From: Microbacterium sp. Root166
Lineage (GTDB): Bacteria; Actinomycetota; Actinomycetes; Actinomycetales; Microbacteriaceae
DNA: 64,000 bases
Direction: 5' to 3'
Assembly: GCF_001427145.1 (NCBI RefSeq)
Contig: NZ_LMGL01000001.1
Span: forward strand, 1,255,241 to 1,319,240
Position numbers and translations under genes: made by a program. Below the pieces are notes generated by a model. The model did no database searches, was not told where the DNA came from, and worked only from the letters and a program-made list of their open reading frames with translations. Positions 1-8,803 of the stretch are shown piece after piece; the first letter of the stretch is position 1; each line of letters opens with the position of its first letter.

Positions 1-1
1 G

Positions 2-544
2 GTGCCGGACGCCGAGTGGGCCCTGATCGCCCACGAGGGGATGCACGGAACCGGCGCCGCGGCCGACGACACCTTCACCAACTCGCCGCGACGCGCACGG
101 TGGATCCGGCCGCTGTCGTATCGCCGCAACGGGTTCCGGCTCACCGGCGATCTGCTGCTGCTCCGGCGCGGCCTCATCTGGCGCCGTCTCGGCATCCTTC
201 CGCTGGCCCGCCTGCAGAGCCTCGCGCTGCACCAGGGGCCGCTCGACCGCGCGACGCGGGTGGCGTCGCTGCGGGCGCACGTCGTCACCGGTCCGGTCTA
301 CGCAGGTCTGGCGGCGATCGACCGCGATCACGCGCTGGGGCTGTTCCAGGATGCCGCGGCCGCGGCCGTGCGTGCGGCCACGGTGGACACCTCCCACCGC
401 TGGGCGGACGACGGAGGCGCGGCCGAGCTGCCGCCGGCCGACGAGGTGCTCGCCCCGGAGGCGGCTGACCCGGTGGCGGCTGGTCCGGACGCGACCGCTC
501 TGGAGCCCGCCGAGCCCGAGGCCGCCGTGGACGGGCGCGCATGA
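2..544 (+). CDS. PH-domain (bPH2) membrane protein, C-terminal part
   Basis: The reading frame is open at the window edge, so this is the 3' part of a longer gene. The visible 180 residues match the last bacterial PH-like domain of YdbS/YdbT-type membrane proteins: a basic stretch with the motif RRNGFRLTGDLLLLRRG, then a strand with RLQSLALHQGP, followed by a low-complexity Ala/Glu/Pro tail of about 50 residues. Function in the family is unknown. It overlaps the next gene by four bases (ATGA), so the two are probably co-translated. The family call is moderately sure; the start cannot be placed. Confidence 0.7.
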   Translation: MPDAEWALIAHEGMHGTGAAADDTFTNSPRRARWIRPLSYRRNGFRLTGDLLLLRRGLIWRRLGILPLARLQSLALHQGPLDRATRVASLRAHVVTGPVYAGLAAIDRDHALGLFQDAAAAAVRAATVDTSHRWADDGGAAELPPADEVLAPEAADPVAAGPDATALEPAEPEAAVDGRA

Positions 545-1254
545 GACGCGACGGCAGGCTCGGCGTCGGCGTGATCGGCGCCGGACGCGTCGGCCCGGTG
601 ATCGGTGCCGCTCTCGCCGGTGCAGGTCACGCGCTGGTCGGCATCACGGCCGGATCGGACCCGGACCGCGTCGAGGCCGTCCTTCCGGGCGTGCCCACGC
701 TCGAGGCCGTCGAGGTGGTCCGTCGCAGCGAGCTGGTCATCGTGGCGGTGCCCCACGACCAGCTCGAGGGTCTGGTCGCCGGACTCGCCGCGATCGGCGC
801 CTGGCAGCCGGGCCAGCTGGTGCTGCACACCGACCCTGCCTACGGAACCGCCGTCCTCGCGCCCGCGATGGCGCAGGGCGCGATCCCCCTGGCGGTGCAT
901 CCCGCGATCGTGTTCACGGGCACGTCCATCGATCTCCGTCAGCTCGGCACGGCATACGCCGCGGTCACGGCACCCGGCCCGGTGCTGCCGATCGCGCAGG
1001 CGCTCGCCGTCGAGCTCGGGTGCGAGCCCGTCGTGGTCGCCGAAGATGCCCGGCCCGTCTACGCCGACGCCGTCAGCGCCGCCACGGAATTCTCCCGCTC
1101 GATCGTGCGCCAGTCGGCGGGGCTGCTGGCCGAGGCCGGCGTTCCCAGCCCGGGCGCGTACCTCTCGACCCTGCTGCACTCGACGATCGACCATGCACTC
1201 GCCGAGGCGGGGTCCGCGTCGCCGGACGGCCCCGCGGCTACGATCAACGGATGA
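541..1254 (+). CDS. Rossmann-fold DUF2520 oxidoreductase-like protein
   Basis: A 237-residue protein with an N-terminal dinucleotide-binding motif, GVIGAGRVG, at about residues 9-17, followed by a VVRRSELVIVAVPHDQL segment typical of 6-phosphogluconate-dehydrogenase/ketopantoate-reductase-like folds and a helical C-terminal DUF2520 region. In actinobacteria this family usually sits directly before panC, as here, where the stop overlaps the panC-like start (ATGA). A role near pantothenate synthesis, perhaps pantoate supply, is inferred from context only; the substrate is not known. Confidence 0.8.
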   Translation: MRRDGRLGVGVIGAGRVGPVIGAALAGAGHALVGITAGSDPDRVEAVLPGVPTLEAVEVVRRSELVIVAVPHDQLEGLVAGLAAIGAWQPGQLVLHTDPAYGTAVLAPAMAQGAIPLAVHPAIVFTGTSIDLRQLGTAYAAVTAPGPVLPIAQALAVELGCEPVVVAEDARPVYADAVSAATEFSRSIVRQSAGLLAEAGVPSPGAYLSTLLHSTIDHALAEAGSASPDGPAATING

Positions 1255-2099
1255 TCAGCACCATCGACGGGCTCCGGTCCGCCCTGGCGGACGCCCGGGC
1301 CGCGAAGCCCGCCGGCGCTCGTGTCGCGCTCGTCTCGACGATCGGTGCCCTTCACGACGGCCACATCGATCTCATCCACCATGCGCGAGAGGCGGCCGAC
1401 ATCGTCGTCGTCTCGGTCTTCGTGAACCCGCTGCGGTTCGCCACTCCCGCGCAGTACGCCGACTATCCCCGCACTCCCGACGATGACGAGCGCCTGCTGG
1501 AGTCCCTCGGCGCCGATGTCGTGTTCGCTCCCACCGCAGACGAGATGCTGCCGGACGGCGCGGCCACCACGCGGATCAGCGCCGGTGACATGGGGCACCG
1601 CTACGAGGGCCGCGCCCGGCCGACCTACTTCGACGGCCTGCTGACGGTCGAGGCGAAGCTGTTCAACCTGGTCCGCCCGGACGTCGCGTTCTACGGCGAG
1701 CGCGATCCGCAGCGGATCTTCCTGGTGCGGCGGATGATCCGCGACCTCGCGTTCGACGTCGAGGTCGCGACCGTCGAGACCGTGCGCGGCGACGACGGCC
1801 TGCCTGTCTCCACCCGCGTCGGCATGCTCGAGCCGCGCGATCTGGCGGCGGCCGGACTGCTGCCGGCGGCGCTCGATGCCGCCGCCTCCAACGCCGATCG
1901 GGGCGTCGACTCGTGCATCGCCGCCGCGCAGTCGGCGCTGATGGGCGAGACCCGTATCCGCCTCGAGTACCTGAGCGTCGTCGACCCGCGCAGCTTCCTG
2001 CCGGTCGACGAAGGACACAAGGGCGAGGCCCTCGCGCTCATCGCTGCGAGCGTGGCGGGACACCGCTTCATCGACAACGCCCGCATCTACATCGGCTGA
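1251..2099 (+). CDS. panC: PanC-family pantoate-beta-alanine ligase, divergent active site
   Basis: A 282-residue member of the PanC family (ATP + pantoate + beta-alanine to pantothenate in CoA synthesis). The nucleotidyl-transferase motif LHDGH is intact at residues 34-38, and the core VFVNP, YPRT and KLFNLVRPD blocks are present. Several residues fixed in characterised PanC differ: the PTMG block reads STIG (29-32), the pantoate-binding Gln after VNP is Arg62, GEKD reads GERD (149-152), the second pantoate-binding Gln is Arg155, and SSRN reads STRV (187-190). ATG 1251 overlaps the previous stop. It may be a lineage-specific PanC or a ligase with another acid substrate. Confidence 0.75.
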   Translation: MISTIDGLRSALADARAAKPAGARVALVSTIGALHDGHIDLIHHAREAADIVVVSVFVNPLRFATPAQYADYPRTPDDDERLLESLGADVVFAPTADEMLPDGAATTRISAGDMGHRYEGRARPTYFDGLLTVEAKLFNLVRPDVAFYGERDPQRIFLVRRMIRDLAFDVEVATVETVRGDDGLPVSTRVGMLEPRDLAAAGLLPAALDAAASNADRGVDSCIAAAQSALMGETRIRLEYLSVVDPRSFLPVDEGHKGEALALIAASVAGHRFIDNARIYIG

Positions 2100-2113
2100 G
2101 CCGCGGAGGTCTC

Positions 2114-2893
2114 ATGCGCGTCACCAGGATCGGCGGCCCCACCGCGCTCATCGAGTGGGAGGGCTGGCGCATCCTGACGGATCCCACCTTCGATCCGCCC
2201 GGCCGCCGCTACTCGTTCGCCCCGGGCGCGAGTTCCACCAAGACGACCGGGCCCGCGATCGCCCTCGACGACATCGGACCCATCGATGCCGTGCTGCTGA
2301 GCCACCACCAGCACGCCGACAATCTCGACGACGCCGGCCGCCGCGCGCTCGAGCAGGTGCCCACCGTGATCACGACGGTCCCGGGCGCCAAGGCACTTGC
2401 GCACCACGACGTGCGCGGTCTCACCGCGGATGCCCGCACCGTCCTGACGGCCCAGGACAAGCGCCCGATCACCGTGGTCGCCACGGCCGGAAGGCACGGC
2501 GCGCCGCTCACCCGGCCCCTCGTCGGGCACGTGATCGGCTTCGCCTTGACGATCGGCGAGGCCGCGCGGCCGGGGGTCTGGGTGTCGGGTGACACCGTCC
2601 TCTACGGCGGGCTGCGCCGAGCCGTCACCGGGCTCGCTCCGGAGGTCGCGATCGTGCACATCGGAGCGGTCAAGTTCCCCGTGACCGGACCACTCGCCTA
2701 CACGATGAACGCCTCCCAGGCCGTGGAGCTCATCGATCTCGTCGACCCGGGAGTGGTGGTTCCCGTGCACGTCGAGGGATGGAGTCATTTCTCTGAGCAG
2801 GAGGATGCCGCCACCGCGGTGTTCGAAGCGGCACCCGCATCGGTGGCCGACCGCGTCCGCTGGGCCCCGCTCGGGGTGCCGGTCGAGCTCTAG
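2114..2893 (+). CDS. MBL-fold metal-dependent hydrolase
   Basis: A 259-residue soluble protein of the metallo-beta-lactamase superfamily, UlaG/YtnP-like. It shows the metal-binding motif SHHQHADNLD around residue 59 (HxHxD), a later GDT block (WVSGDTVLYGG) and a C-terminal VPVHVEGW segment that would supply the last histidine. ATG 2114 is preceded by a good GGAGGT site at 2105-2110. It lies 14 bases after the panC-like gene and is probably in the same transcript. The substrate cannot be read from the sequence. Confidence 0.8.
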   Translation: MRVTRIGGPTALIEWEGWRILTDPTFDPPGRRYSFAPGASSTKTTGPAIALDDIGPIDAVLLSHHQHADNLDDAGRRALEQVPTVITTVPGAKALAHHDVRGLTADARTVLTAQDKRPITVVATAGRHGAPLTRPLVGHVIGFALTIGEAARPGVWVSGDTVLYGGLRRAVTGLAPEVAIVHIGAVKFPVTGPLAYTMNASQAVELIDLVDPGVVVPVHVEGWSHFSEQEDAATAVFEAAPASVADRVRWAPLGVPVEL

Positions 2894-2959
2894 CGCGTTC
2901 GGGTCGCCCGGAGGCGCCGTGGATAGACTGAGCGGCGACTTTGCGAGGAGCACCACACG

Positions 2960-4489
2960 ATGACCGATTCGCCCGCGGGCACGCCCGCTGACGCCCCTGA
3001 GCCGACCGAAGAGGACATCTTCGAGCAGAAGGCCGTGCGCCTGGCCAAGCGCGAGCGTCTGATCGACGAGCGGACGGATGCCGCGGGTGGCGCCTATCCG
3101 GTCGGCGTGCCGATCACCGACACGATCGGCGCGGTCCGCGCGCGGTTCGGCGATCTCGAGGCCGGCGCCGAGACGGGCGAGACCGTTGCCGTCGCCGGGC
3201 GCATCGTGTTCAGCCGCAACACCGGCAAGCTCTGCTTCGCCACGCTCCAGGCCGGCGACGGCTCGCGCATCCAGGCGATGGTCTCGCTCGCCGCGGTCGG
3301 CGACGAGTCCCTGCAGCGGTGGAAGGAACTCGTCGATCTCGGCGATCACGTCTTCGTCGAGGGCGAGGCGATCTCCAGCCGCCGCGGCGAGCTGTCGATC
3401 ATGGTCTCGCAGTGGCAGATCGCGGCCAAGGCCGTGCTGCCGCTTCCGAACATGTACTCCGAGCTGGGCGAGGAGACCCGCGTCCGCAGCCGCTTCCTCG
3501 ATCTCATCGTGCGGGATCAGGCGCGCAACACCGTGCTGGCGCGAGCGAAGGTCAACGCGAGCCTGCGTGAGACCTTCGCGGGTCACGACTTCGTCGAGGT
3601 CGAGACGCCGATGCTGCAGGTGCAGCACGGCGGTGCGTCGGCGCGCCCGTTCATCACGAACTCCAACGCGTTCGACGCCGACCTGTACCTGCGCATCGCT
3701 CCCGAGCTGTTCCTCAAGCGCGCAGTCGTGGGCGGTATCGACCGGGTCTTCGAGATCAACCGCAACTTCCGCAATGAAGGCGCCGACTCCACCCACAGCC
3801 CCGAGTTCGCGATGCTCGAGGCGTACCAGGCCTACAGCGACTACAACGGCATCGCCGACCTGACGCAGGAGCTCATCCAGAACGCGGCCGTCGCCGTCAC
3901 CGGATCGACCACGGTCACGTGGGCCGACGGCACCGAGTACGACCTGGGCGGTCAGTGGGACCGCCTGCCGATGTACGGGTCGCTCTCGGAGGCGTCGGGC
4001 CGTGAGGTCACGCCGGAGACGCCGCTCGACGAGCTGCTGGCCTTCGCAGCGGACGCGGGGGTCGACGTGCCACCGCACGCGACGCACGGCAAGCTCGTCG
4101 AGGAGCTGTGGGAGCACTTCGTCAAGCCGGGCCTCACGCGGCCCACGTTCGTCATGGACTTCCCACTCGACACGAGCCCGCTGGTGCGCGAGCACCGCTC
4201 GATCCCGGGTGTCGTCGAGAAGTGGGACCTGTACACGCGCGGCTTCGAGCTCGCGACGGGATACTCCGAGCTCGTCGACCCGGTGATCCAGCGCGAGCGC
4301 TTCGTCGAGCAGGCGAAGCTCGCCGCGCGCGGCGACCTCGAGGCGATGCGCATCGACGAGGAGTTTTTGCGTGCCCTCGAGCACGGCATGCCTCCGACGG
4401 GTGGCATGGGAATGGGCATCGACCGTCTCCTCATGGCGATCACCGGGCTCGGCATCCGCGAGACGATTCTCTTCCCCCTGGTCAAGTAG
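2960..4489 (+). CDS. lysS: lysine-tRNA ligase, class II
   Basis: A 509-residue class II lysyl-tRNA synthetase that charges tRNA-Lys. An N-terminal OB-fold anticodon-binding domain (about 60-180) precedes the catalytic domain with motif 2 ([20 protein letters not shown]) and motif 3 ([15 protein letters not shown]) near the C-terminus, ending in FPLVK as in the family. ATG 2960 has an upstream GAGGAG. TAGACT at about 2924-2929 could be a -10 box, without a convincing -35. The last codons are duplicated just downstream; see the repeat at 4469. Confidence 0.97.
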   Translation: MTDSPAGTPADAPEPTEEDIFEQKAVRLAKRERLIDERTDAAGGAYPVGVPITDTIGAVRARFGDLEAGAETGETVAVAGRIVFSRNTGKLCFATLQAGDGSRIQAMVSLAAVGDESLQRWKELVDLGDHVFVEGEAISSRRGELSIMVSQWQIAAKAVLPLPNMYSELGEETRVRSRFLDLIVRDQARNTVLARAKVNASLRETFAGHDFVEVETPMLQVQHGGASARPFITNSNAFDADLYLRIAPELFLKRAVVGGIDRVFEINRNFRNEGADSTHSPEFAMLEAYQAYSDYNGIADLTQELIQNAAVAVTGSTTVTWADGTEYDLGGQWDRLPMYGSLSEASGREVTPETPLDELLAFAADAGVDVPPHATHGKLVEELWEHFVKPGLTRPTFVMDFPLDTSPLVREHRSIPGVVEKWDLYTRGFELATGYSELVDPVIQRERFVEQAKLAARGDLEAMRIDEEFLRALEHGMPPTGGMGMGIDRLLMAITGLGIRETILFPLVK

Positions 4490-4524
4490 TCTTCCGGCGG
4501 TCTCTTCCCCCTGGTCAAGTAGTC
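4469..4524 (+). repeat. Direct repeat duplicating the lysS 3' end
   Basis: The 23 bases covering the last codons and stop of lysS (4469-4491) recur without mismatch at 4502-4524, a spacing of 33 bases. The second copy is non-coding on the lysS strand and overlaps the 3' end of the convergent DUF4192 gene. It looks like a short tandem duplication of a gene tail. Confidence 0.9.
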
Positions 4525-5693
4525 CGCCGGCGCGGCTTGGATCGCGGCGTACGGGTGAACGCCCAGTCCGGCAGATGTCCGGCGTGCACGAACGACCGCA
4601 CGATCTCGCTCAGGCCGTGATCGGGCTCGATCTCGCACGCCAGGCAGGCGTAGACCTCGGCATGCGTCGAGCGCCCGAGCGCCCACGAGATCCAGGCGCA
4701 CATCGCCAGCGCTCCCGGGCGCACGGCCCGAGGACTCGCGGCGGCGACATGCCGTGCCAGCTCGAGCGCGCGTTCCAGACGCCCGGGATCCGGACGATCG
4801 CCCTCGCCCCACATCTGCATCGCGAGGTGTGCCGGATACTCCTCGCCCGCCTCCCATCGCAGCTGCGCATCGAACGCCTCGTCGCCGTCGCCGACCGTGC
4901 CGCTCCACTGCACAAGGGCGACATCGCGCAGGGAGGGCCTCGCGAGGCACCAGGCGATCGCTGCGACGTCGTAGGGATCGAGTTCGTCTACCGGCCACGA
5001 CAGCGCCTCCTCGTAGAGCGTCGGCAGATCGTCCAGCGCGCACACGGTGGCGAGCACCTGTGGGTCGACGCGATCCGGCTCATCGACGACGGATGCCGCG
5101 GCCCCGGCGTCTTCGGGATCACCACCGCACAGCAGTGCCACGGCCCGCTCGAGTGCGATGAGAGCGCGCGCGGTCCTCTCCCGCGTCGCCAGGTCGATTG
5201 AGGGGAGGTCCGCGCCCGACGCCTGATCGCGATCGAGGGCCGGAACAGGCAGGTCCGCCGCCGCTGCCGACTCGAGCTCGCTCAGAGGGCGACCGTCGTC
5301 GGGGCAGTCGGGGTCGAAGAGCGACCCCCACCCGTCGCGGGCGACGCACAGTACGTCGGTGACACCCAGGCCGCAGGCGTCGGCTCGGCGACGCAGTGCG
5401 TCGAAGAGGTCGCGGTGCGGCATCCCACCCCCGTCGGCGAAGCCGGCGTCGGTGTACGCGATCGCGGCCACCGCATCCGCCTGCTGTACCCGGCAGACGA
5501 TGCCGAGGACCGTGGACGCGCCGGCGTCGAGGGTGTCCGCCTCGGCCGACGGCAGATCGAAGCGCATGGCGCCCAGGCTGCGCGACCCGTCGAAGGGGAT
5601 CAGCACCAGGCTCTGCGATGGCACGTAGCCGAGCAGATGAGGAACGAGGGACAGGAATTCCGCGGCACCCGCCGCCTTGACGATGGTGGTCAT
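4515..5693 (-). CDS. DUF4192 domain protein
   Basis: A 392-residue actinobacterial DUF4192 protein of unknown function. The N-terminus carries the characteristic block VPHLLGYVPSQSLVLIPFDG, followed by an acidic, Ala-rich middle and a C-terminal region with ALAMCAWISWALGRSTHAEV, which resembles the tetratricopeptide-like end of the family. ATG 5693 (MTTIVKAAGAAEFLSLVPHL) is the family start; the frame stays open for 39 more codons upstream without similarity. It converges on lysS, and its 3' end lies over the duplicated lysS tail. Confidence 0.85.
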   Translation of the reverse strand: MTTIVKAAGAAEFLSLVPHLLGYVPSQSLVLIPFDGSRSLGAMRFDLPSAEADTLDAGASTVLGIVCRVQQADAVAAIAYTDAGFADGGGMPHRDLFDALRRRADACGLGVTDVLCVARDGWGSLFDPDCPDDGRPLSELESAAAADLPVPALDRDQASGADLPSIDLATRERTARALIALERAVALLCGGDPEDAGAAASVVDEPDRVDPQVLATVCALDDLPTLYEEALSWPVDELDPYDVAAIAWCLARPSLRDVALVQWSGTVGDGDEAFDAQLRWEAGEEYPAHLAMQMWGEGDRPDPGRLERALELARHVAAASPRAVRPGALAMCAWISWALGRSTHAEVYACLACEIEPDHGLSEIVRSFVHAGHLPDWAFTRTPRSKPRRRTT

Positions 5694-5808
5694 CGCACGA
5701 GCGTGCTCGCGGCGGTGCCCGCGTGCCGTGTTCCACAGGAACGAGCCGGTACGACCTCTCGAGAGGGGTCCGGGGAGGAGCCGCTGAGCGCTCGCGTATC
5801 CTGGAGGC

Positions 5809-6015
5809 ATGGACGATTACTGGGTCGCCGTCGCATGGACGCTGCTTCCGACCCTCGTCGTCGGCGGGATCTTCTTCTACGTGCTGCGCAGCATCATCCG
5901 CGCCGATCGCAACGAGCGCCGCGAGTACGCGAAGATCGACGCCCAGGAGCGTGCGAAGCGGGGGCTGCCGCCCGCCGCGGCGCGCACTGAGGCGCCCGCC
6001 GTCTCCGAGCAGTGA
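5809..6015 (+). CDS. Small single-pass membrane protein
   Basis: A 68-residue protein with one hydrophobic helix (about residues 6-28, AWTLLPTLVVGGIFFYVL) and a charged cytoplasmic tail rich in Arg, Glu and Ala (NERREYAKIDAQERAKRG). Proteins of this type are common beside cardiolipin synthase genes in Microbacteriaceae and usually carry no functional name. A 45-base tandem repeat begins 13 bases after the stop. The function is unknown. Confidence 0.7.
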   Translation: MDDYWVAVAWTLLPTLVVGGIFFYVLRSIIRADRNERREYAKIDAQERAKRGLPPAAARTEAPAVSEQ

Positions 6016-6027
6016 CGCAGGTACCCA

Positions 6028-6155
6028 CCGGGGCTCCGCCCCAGACCCCCGGCTTGCTGACGCGCGTTCTCTCCGGGGCTCCGCCCCAGACCCCCGGCTT
6101 GCTGACGCGCGTTCTCTCCGGGGCTCCGCCCCAGACCCCCGGCTTGCTGACGCGC
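6028..6155. repeat. 45-base tandem repeat, about 2.8 copies
   Basis: Three head-to-tail copies start at 6028, 6073 and 6118, the first two identical and the third truncated near 6155. Each copy contains GGGGCTCCGCCCC, a near-perfect inverted repeat that can form a GC hairpin, followed by AGACCCCCGGCTTGCTGACG. Units with this hairpin-plus-CCCC layout recur between genes in actinobacterial genomes. It separates the small membrane protein from cls and could act as a terminator or RNA-structure element. Confidence 0.9.
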
Positions 6156-6205
6156 GCCCCCACTACGCTGGGCCTCACGCCGTCCGGGGAGCGTGAGGAG
6201 CAAGG

Positions 6206-7666
6206 GTGATCAGCATCACGTTCGATCCGACGTGGTGGCTCGTGCTCGTCTTCGTCACCGACCTGATCATCCGCATCGCCGCGATCATCATCGTGCCGCG
6301 CAACCGGCGGCCCACCGCGGCGATGGCCTGGCTGCTGGCGATCTACTTCATCCCGATCGTCGGTGTCTTCCTCTTCCTGCTGATCGGCAACCCGCGGCTG
6401 CCGCGCAAGCGCCGGCGCAAGCAGGAGCGGATCAACCAGTACATCCACGACACCAGCGAGTCGCTCGACTTCGGCACGCTGCGGCCTCACGCGCCGGCGT
6501 GGTTCACGGGTCTCGTCAACCTCAACCGCAACCTCGGGGCGATGCCGCTGGCCGGCGACAACGCCGCGCACATCATCGGCGGGTACCAGGACAGCCTCGA
6601 TGCGATGGCCGACGCCATTCGTGAGGCAGAGCTCTACGTGCACGTCGAGTTCTACATCTTCCAGTCGGACGCGGCGACGGACAACCTGTTCCGCGCGCTC
6701 GAAGAGGCCTGCGAGCGCGGGATCACGGTGCGAGTGCTGCTGGACCACTGGGCCAACCGCGGCAAGCCCACGTACAAGAAGACCCTGAAGCGCCTCGACG
6801 CGATGGGCGCGCAGTGGCACCTGATGCTGCCGGTGCAGCCGCTGAAGGGCAAGTACCAGCGCCCCGATCTGCGCAACCACCGCAAGCTCCTCGTGATCGA
6901 CAACAAGGTCGCGTTCACCGGCTCGCAGAACGTGACCGACTCCACGTACAACCTTCGGAAGAACATCCGCCGCGGGCTGCACTGGGTCGACCTCATGGTC
7001 CGCATCGAGGGGCCCGTGGTGGCATCGGTCAACGCCGTGTTCCGCTCCGACTGGTACAGCGAGACCGACGAGGTCCTCGACGACGAGATCGAGCTGATGG
7101 AAGCCGGCCCCGGAGACCTCGACTGCCAGATCATCCCGTCCGGCCCCGGGTTCGAGTTCCAGAACAACCTCAAGCTCTTCGCAGGCCTGCTCTTCGCGGC
7201 CCAGCGCAAGATCATCATCGTGAGCCCGTACTTCGTGCCGGATGAGGCGCTGCTGCTCGCCATCACCACGGCGTGCCAGCGCGGCATCCATGTCGAGCTC
7301 TTCGTTTCGGAAGAGGGCGACCAGGCCCTCGTCTACCACGCTCAGCGCAGCTACTACGAAGCGCTGCTGCGGGCGGGCGTGAAGATCTGGATGTACCAGC
7401 GGCCGTTCATCCTGCACTCCAAGTCGATGACCATCGACGACGAGGTCGCGATCGTCGGCTCCAGCAACATGGACATGCGCTCGTTCGGTCTCAACATGGA
7501 GATCTCGATGCTCGTGCGCGGCGAGGAGTTCGTCCGCGAGATGCGGGCGATCGAAGACGGCTACCGGTCCCTCAGCCGCGAGCTCACGCTGGCCGAGTGG
7601 GAGCAGCAGCCGCTGCGTTCGACGGTGCTCGACAACCTCGCACGCCTCACTTCCGCGCTGCAGTAG
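6206..7666 (+). CDS. cls: Cardiolipin synthase
   Basis: A 486-residue phospholipase-D-superfamily cardiolipin synthase. Two N-terminal membrane helices (about 8-30 and 39-61) anchor it. The two HKD catalytic motifs are complete: H225-x-K227-x4-D232 (HRKLLVID) and H404-x-K406-x4-D411 (HSKSMTID), each followed by the GS(Q/S)N block. Length and layout match bacterial Cls, which forms cardiolipin at the inner face of the membrane. The start is GTG 6206 behind GAGGAG at 6195-6200. Confidence 0.95.
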   Translation: MISITFDPTWWLVLVFVTDLIIRIAAIIIVPRNRRPTAAMAWLLAIYFIPIVGVFLFLLIGNPRLPRKRRRKQERINQYIHDTSESLDFGTLRPHAPAWFTGLVNLNRNLGAMPLAGDNAAHIIGGYQDSLDAMADAIREAELYVHVEFYIFQSDAATDNLFRALEEACERGITVRVLLDHWANRGKPTYKKTLKRLDAMGAQWHLMLPVQPLKGKYQRPDLRNHRKLLVIDNKVAFTGSQNVTDSTYNLRKNIRRGLHWVDLMVRIEGPVVASVNAVFRSDWYSETDEVLDDEIELMEAGPGDLDCQIIPSGPGFEFQNNLKLFAGLLFAAQRKIIIVSPYFVPDEALLLAITTACQRGIHVELFVSEEGDQALVYHAQRSYYEALLRAGVKIWMYQRPFILHSKSMTIDDEVAIVGSSNMDMRSFGLNMEISMLVRGEEFVREMRAIEDGYRSLSRELTLAEWEQQPLRSTVLDNLARLTSALQ

Positions 7667-7683
7667 TCACCCGGCCCGGGTGA
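7667..7683 (+). terminator. Hairpin directly after cls
   Basis: TCACCCG (7667-7673) pairs with CGGGTGA (7677-7683) around a 3-base loop immediately after the cls stop. There is only a weak T-rich tail, so efficiency is uncertain. Confidence 0.5.
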
Positions 7684-7796
7684 TTGTGACCCGTGCGTTA
7701 TCGGCACTTCTGAGATTCTCGGGCCGATTGCGACACCATAGGGCTGTCGGGTGTCCTCGCTCAGCGGCATCCGCCCGTTCACGGAAGGGTTTCCGC

Positions 7797-8504
7797 ATGG
7801 CTCCTCGCACTCCCTCAGTCCTCGCCGGGCTCGGCCTGGCAGTCCTCCTCGCCGGTGCGCTCACCGCGTGCGCGGGCGGCGCCGGCGACACTCCCGACGA
7901 CGCCGACGACCTCGAGGTCAGCGCCGCCTGGCTCGACGACGGCCGCATGATCGGCCTCGTCACGCAGGGCAGCAGCACCTGCATCCCCGTCGCCGACGAC
8001 GCGACGCTCAAGGGCTCGACGCTGACCGTCACGCTCGGCGCCGCCGCGGGCGACGAGGCGTGCACCAGCGACTTCGTGCCCCGCGTGACGCTCGTCGGCC
8101 TCCCCGAGGGCGTCGATCCCACGAAGAACCTCGAGGTGGTGGTCAAGGGCGAGGACGGCGTGCAGGGCGACACCGAGCTCGACGGCGTTCCGGGCCTCGG
8201 CGGCGGCGGCGAGACGGACTACCTGCCGAGCGCCGGCTGGACCGACGAGGACGGCGAGTTCGTGATCCTCACGTGGGGATCCTCGGGCTGCGTGCCGGTC
8301 ATCGAGAACACCGAGGCCACGTCCGCGACCGAGGTCACCGTCACCTTCCAGACTCCGCCGGACGACCAGGTCTGCACGATGGACATGTCGCCGCGCGGTC
8401 TCGTCGCGACGGTCACCGGCATCGAGGACGACGACGCCGAGATCTTCGCGATCCTCGAGGGTGCCGAGTTCGACAACGTGCGCATCCCGATCACCCCCAA
8501 CTGA
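7797..8504 (+). CDS. Lipoprotein with two internal repeats
   Basis: A 235-residue predicted lipoprotein: hydrophobic signal (about 10-22) ending in the lipobox LTAC, so the mature N-terminus is a lipidated Cys outside the membrane. The mature part has two similar units: GSSTCIPV followed later by DEACTSDFVPR, and GSSGCVPV followed later by DQVCTMDMSPRG. Each has a conserved Cys pair that may form a disulphide. I do not recognise a named family. ATG 7797 has GGAAGGG upstream; the frame extends further 5' but without a signal peptide. It ends just before a strong terminator. Confidence 0.8.
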   Translation: MAPRTPSVLAGLGLAVLLAGALTACAGGAGDTPDDADDLEVSAAWLDDGRMIGLVTQGSSTCIPVADDATLKGSTLTVTLGAAAGDEACTSDFVPRVTLVGLPEGVDPTKNLEVVVKGEDGVQGDTELDGVPGLGGGGETDYLPSAGWTDEDGEFVILTWGSSGCVPVIENTEATSATEVTVTFQTPPDDQVCTMDMSPRGLVATVTGIEDDDAEIFAILEGAEFDNVRIPITPN

Positions 8505-8514
8505 CGACCGATGT

Positions 8515-8550
8515 GAAGACGGGATGCCTCGGCCGGGGCATCCCGTCTTC
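8515..8550. terminator. Bidirectional terminator built from GGATGCC/GGCATCC
   Basis: A perfect 14-base stem, 8515-8528 with 8537-8550, and an 8-base loop. It lies between two convergent genes and can serve both. The arms consist of the over-represented heptamer GGATGCC and its complement. Confidence 0.85.
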
Positions 8551-8572
8551 TCGTCGGGGCGGATGCCGCCGC

Positions 8573-8803
8573 TCAGTCGGCGCGGACCAGCAGGTCGCCG
8601 ATCTCGCAGTCCAGCGCCCGGCAGATCGCCGCCAGCGTGGAGTAGCGGATCGCCCGGGCGCGGTCGTTCTTGAGGATCGACAGGTTGACGACCGAGACCC
8701 CGACGATCTCGGACAGCCGCACCAGGGTCATCCCTCGCGCCTCGAGCAGCTCGTCGAGCCGGCAATGCACCCCGGTCGGGCCCTCGTCGTCGGCCGGGCT
8801 CAT
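8573..8803 (-). CDS. XRE-family (Cro/CI-type) small regulator
   Basis: A 76-residue protein made almost entirely of one helix-turn-helix domain (LDELLEARGMTLVRLSEIVGVSVVNLSILKNDRARAIRYSTLAAICRAL), with the common ending CEIGDLLV. It resembles the YozG type, which is regularly paired with a DUF2975 membrane protein, exactly the arrangement here; the genes overlap by four bases. The pair is probably autoregulated through the inverted repeat at 9434-9470. Confidence 0.9.
   Translation of the reverse strand: MSPADDEGPTGVHCRLDELLEARGMTLVRLSEIVGVSVVNLSILKNDRARAIRYSTLAAICRALDCEIGDLLVRAD

Noticed and set aside
2087-4384. Long minus-strand open frame (765 codons) opposite the MBL and lysS genes
   Set aside because: It is antisense to well-recognised genes, Arg/Asp/Gly-rich without domains, and is an effect of high GC content.
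6028-6155. Possible CRISPR array
   Set aside because: The copies are head-to-tail without unique spacers and there are no cas genes; it is a tandem repeat.
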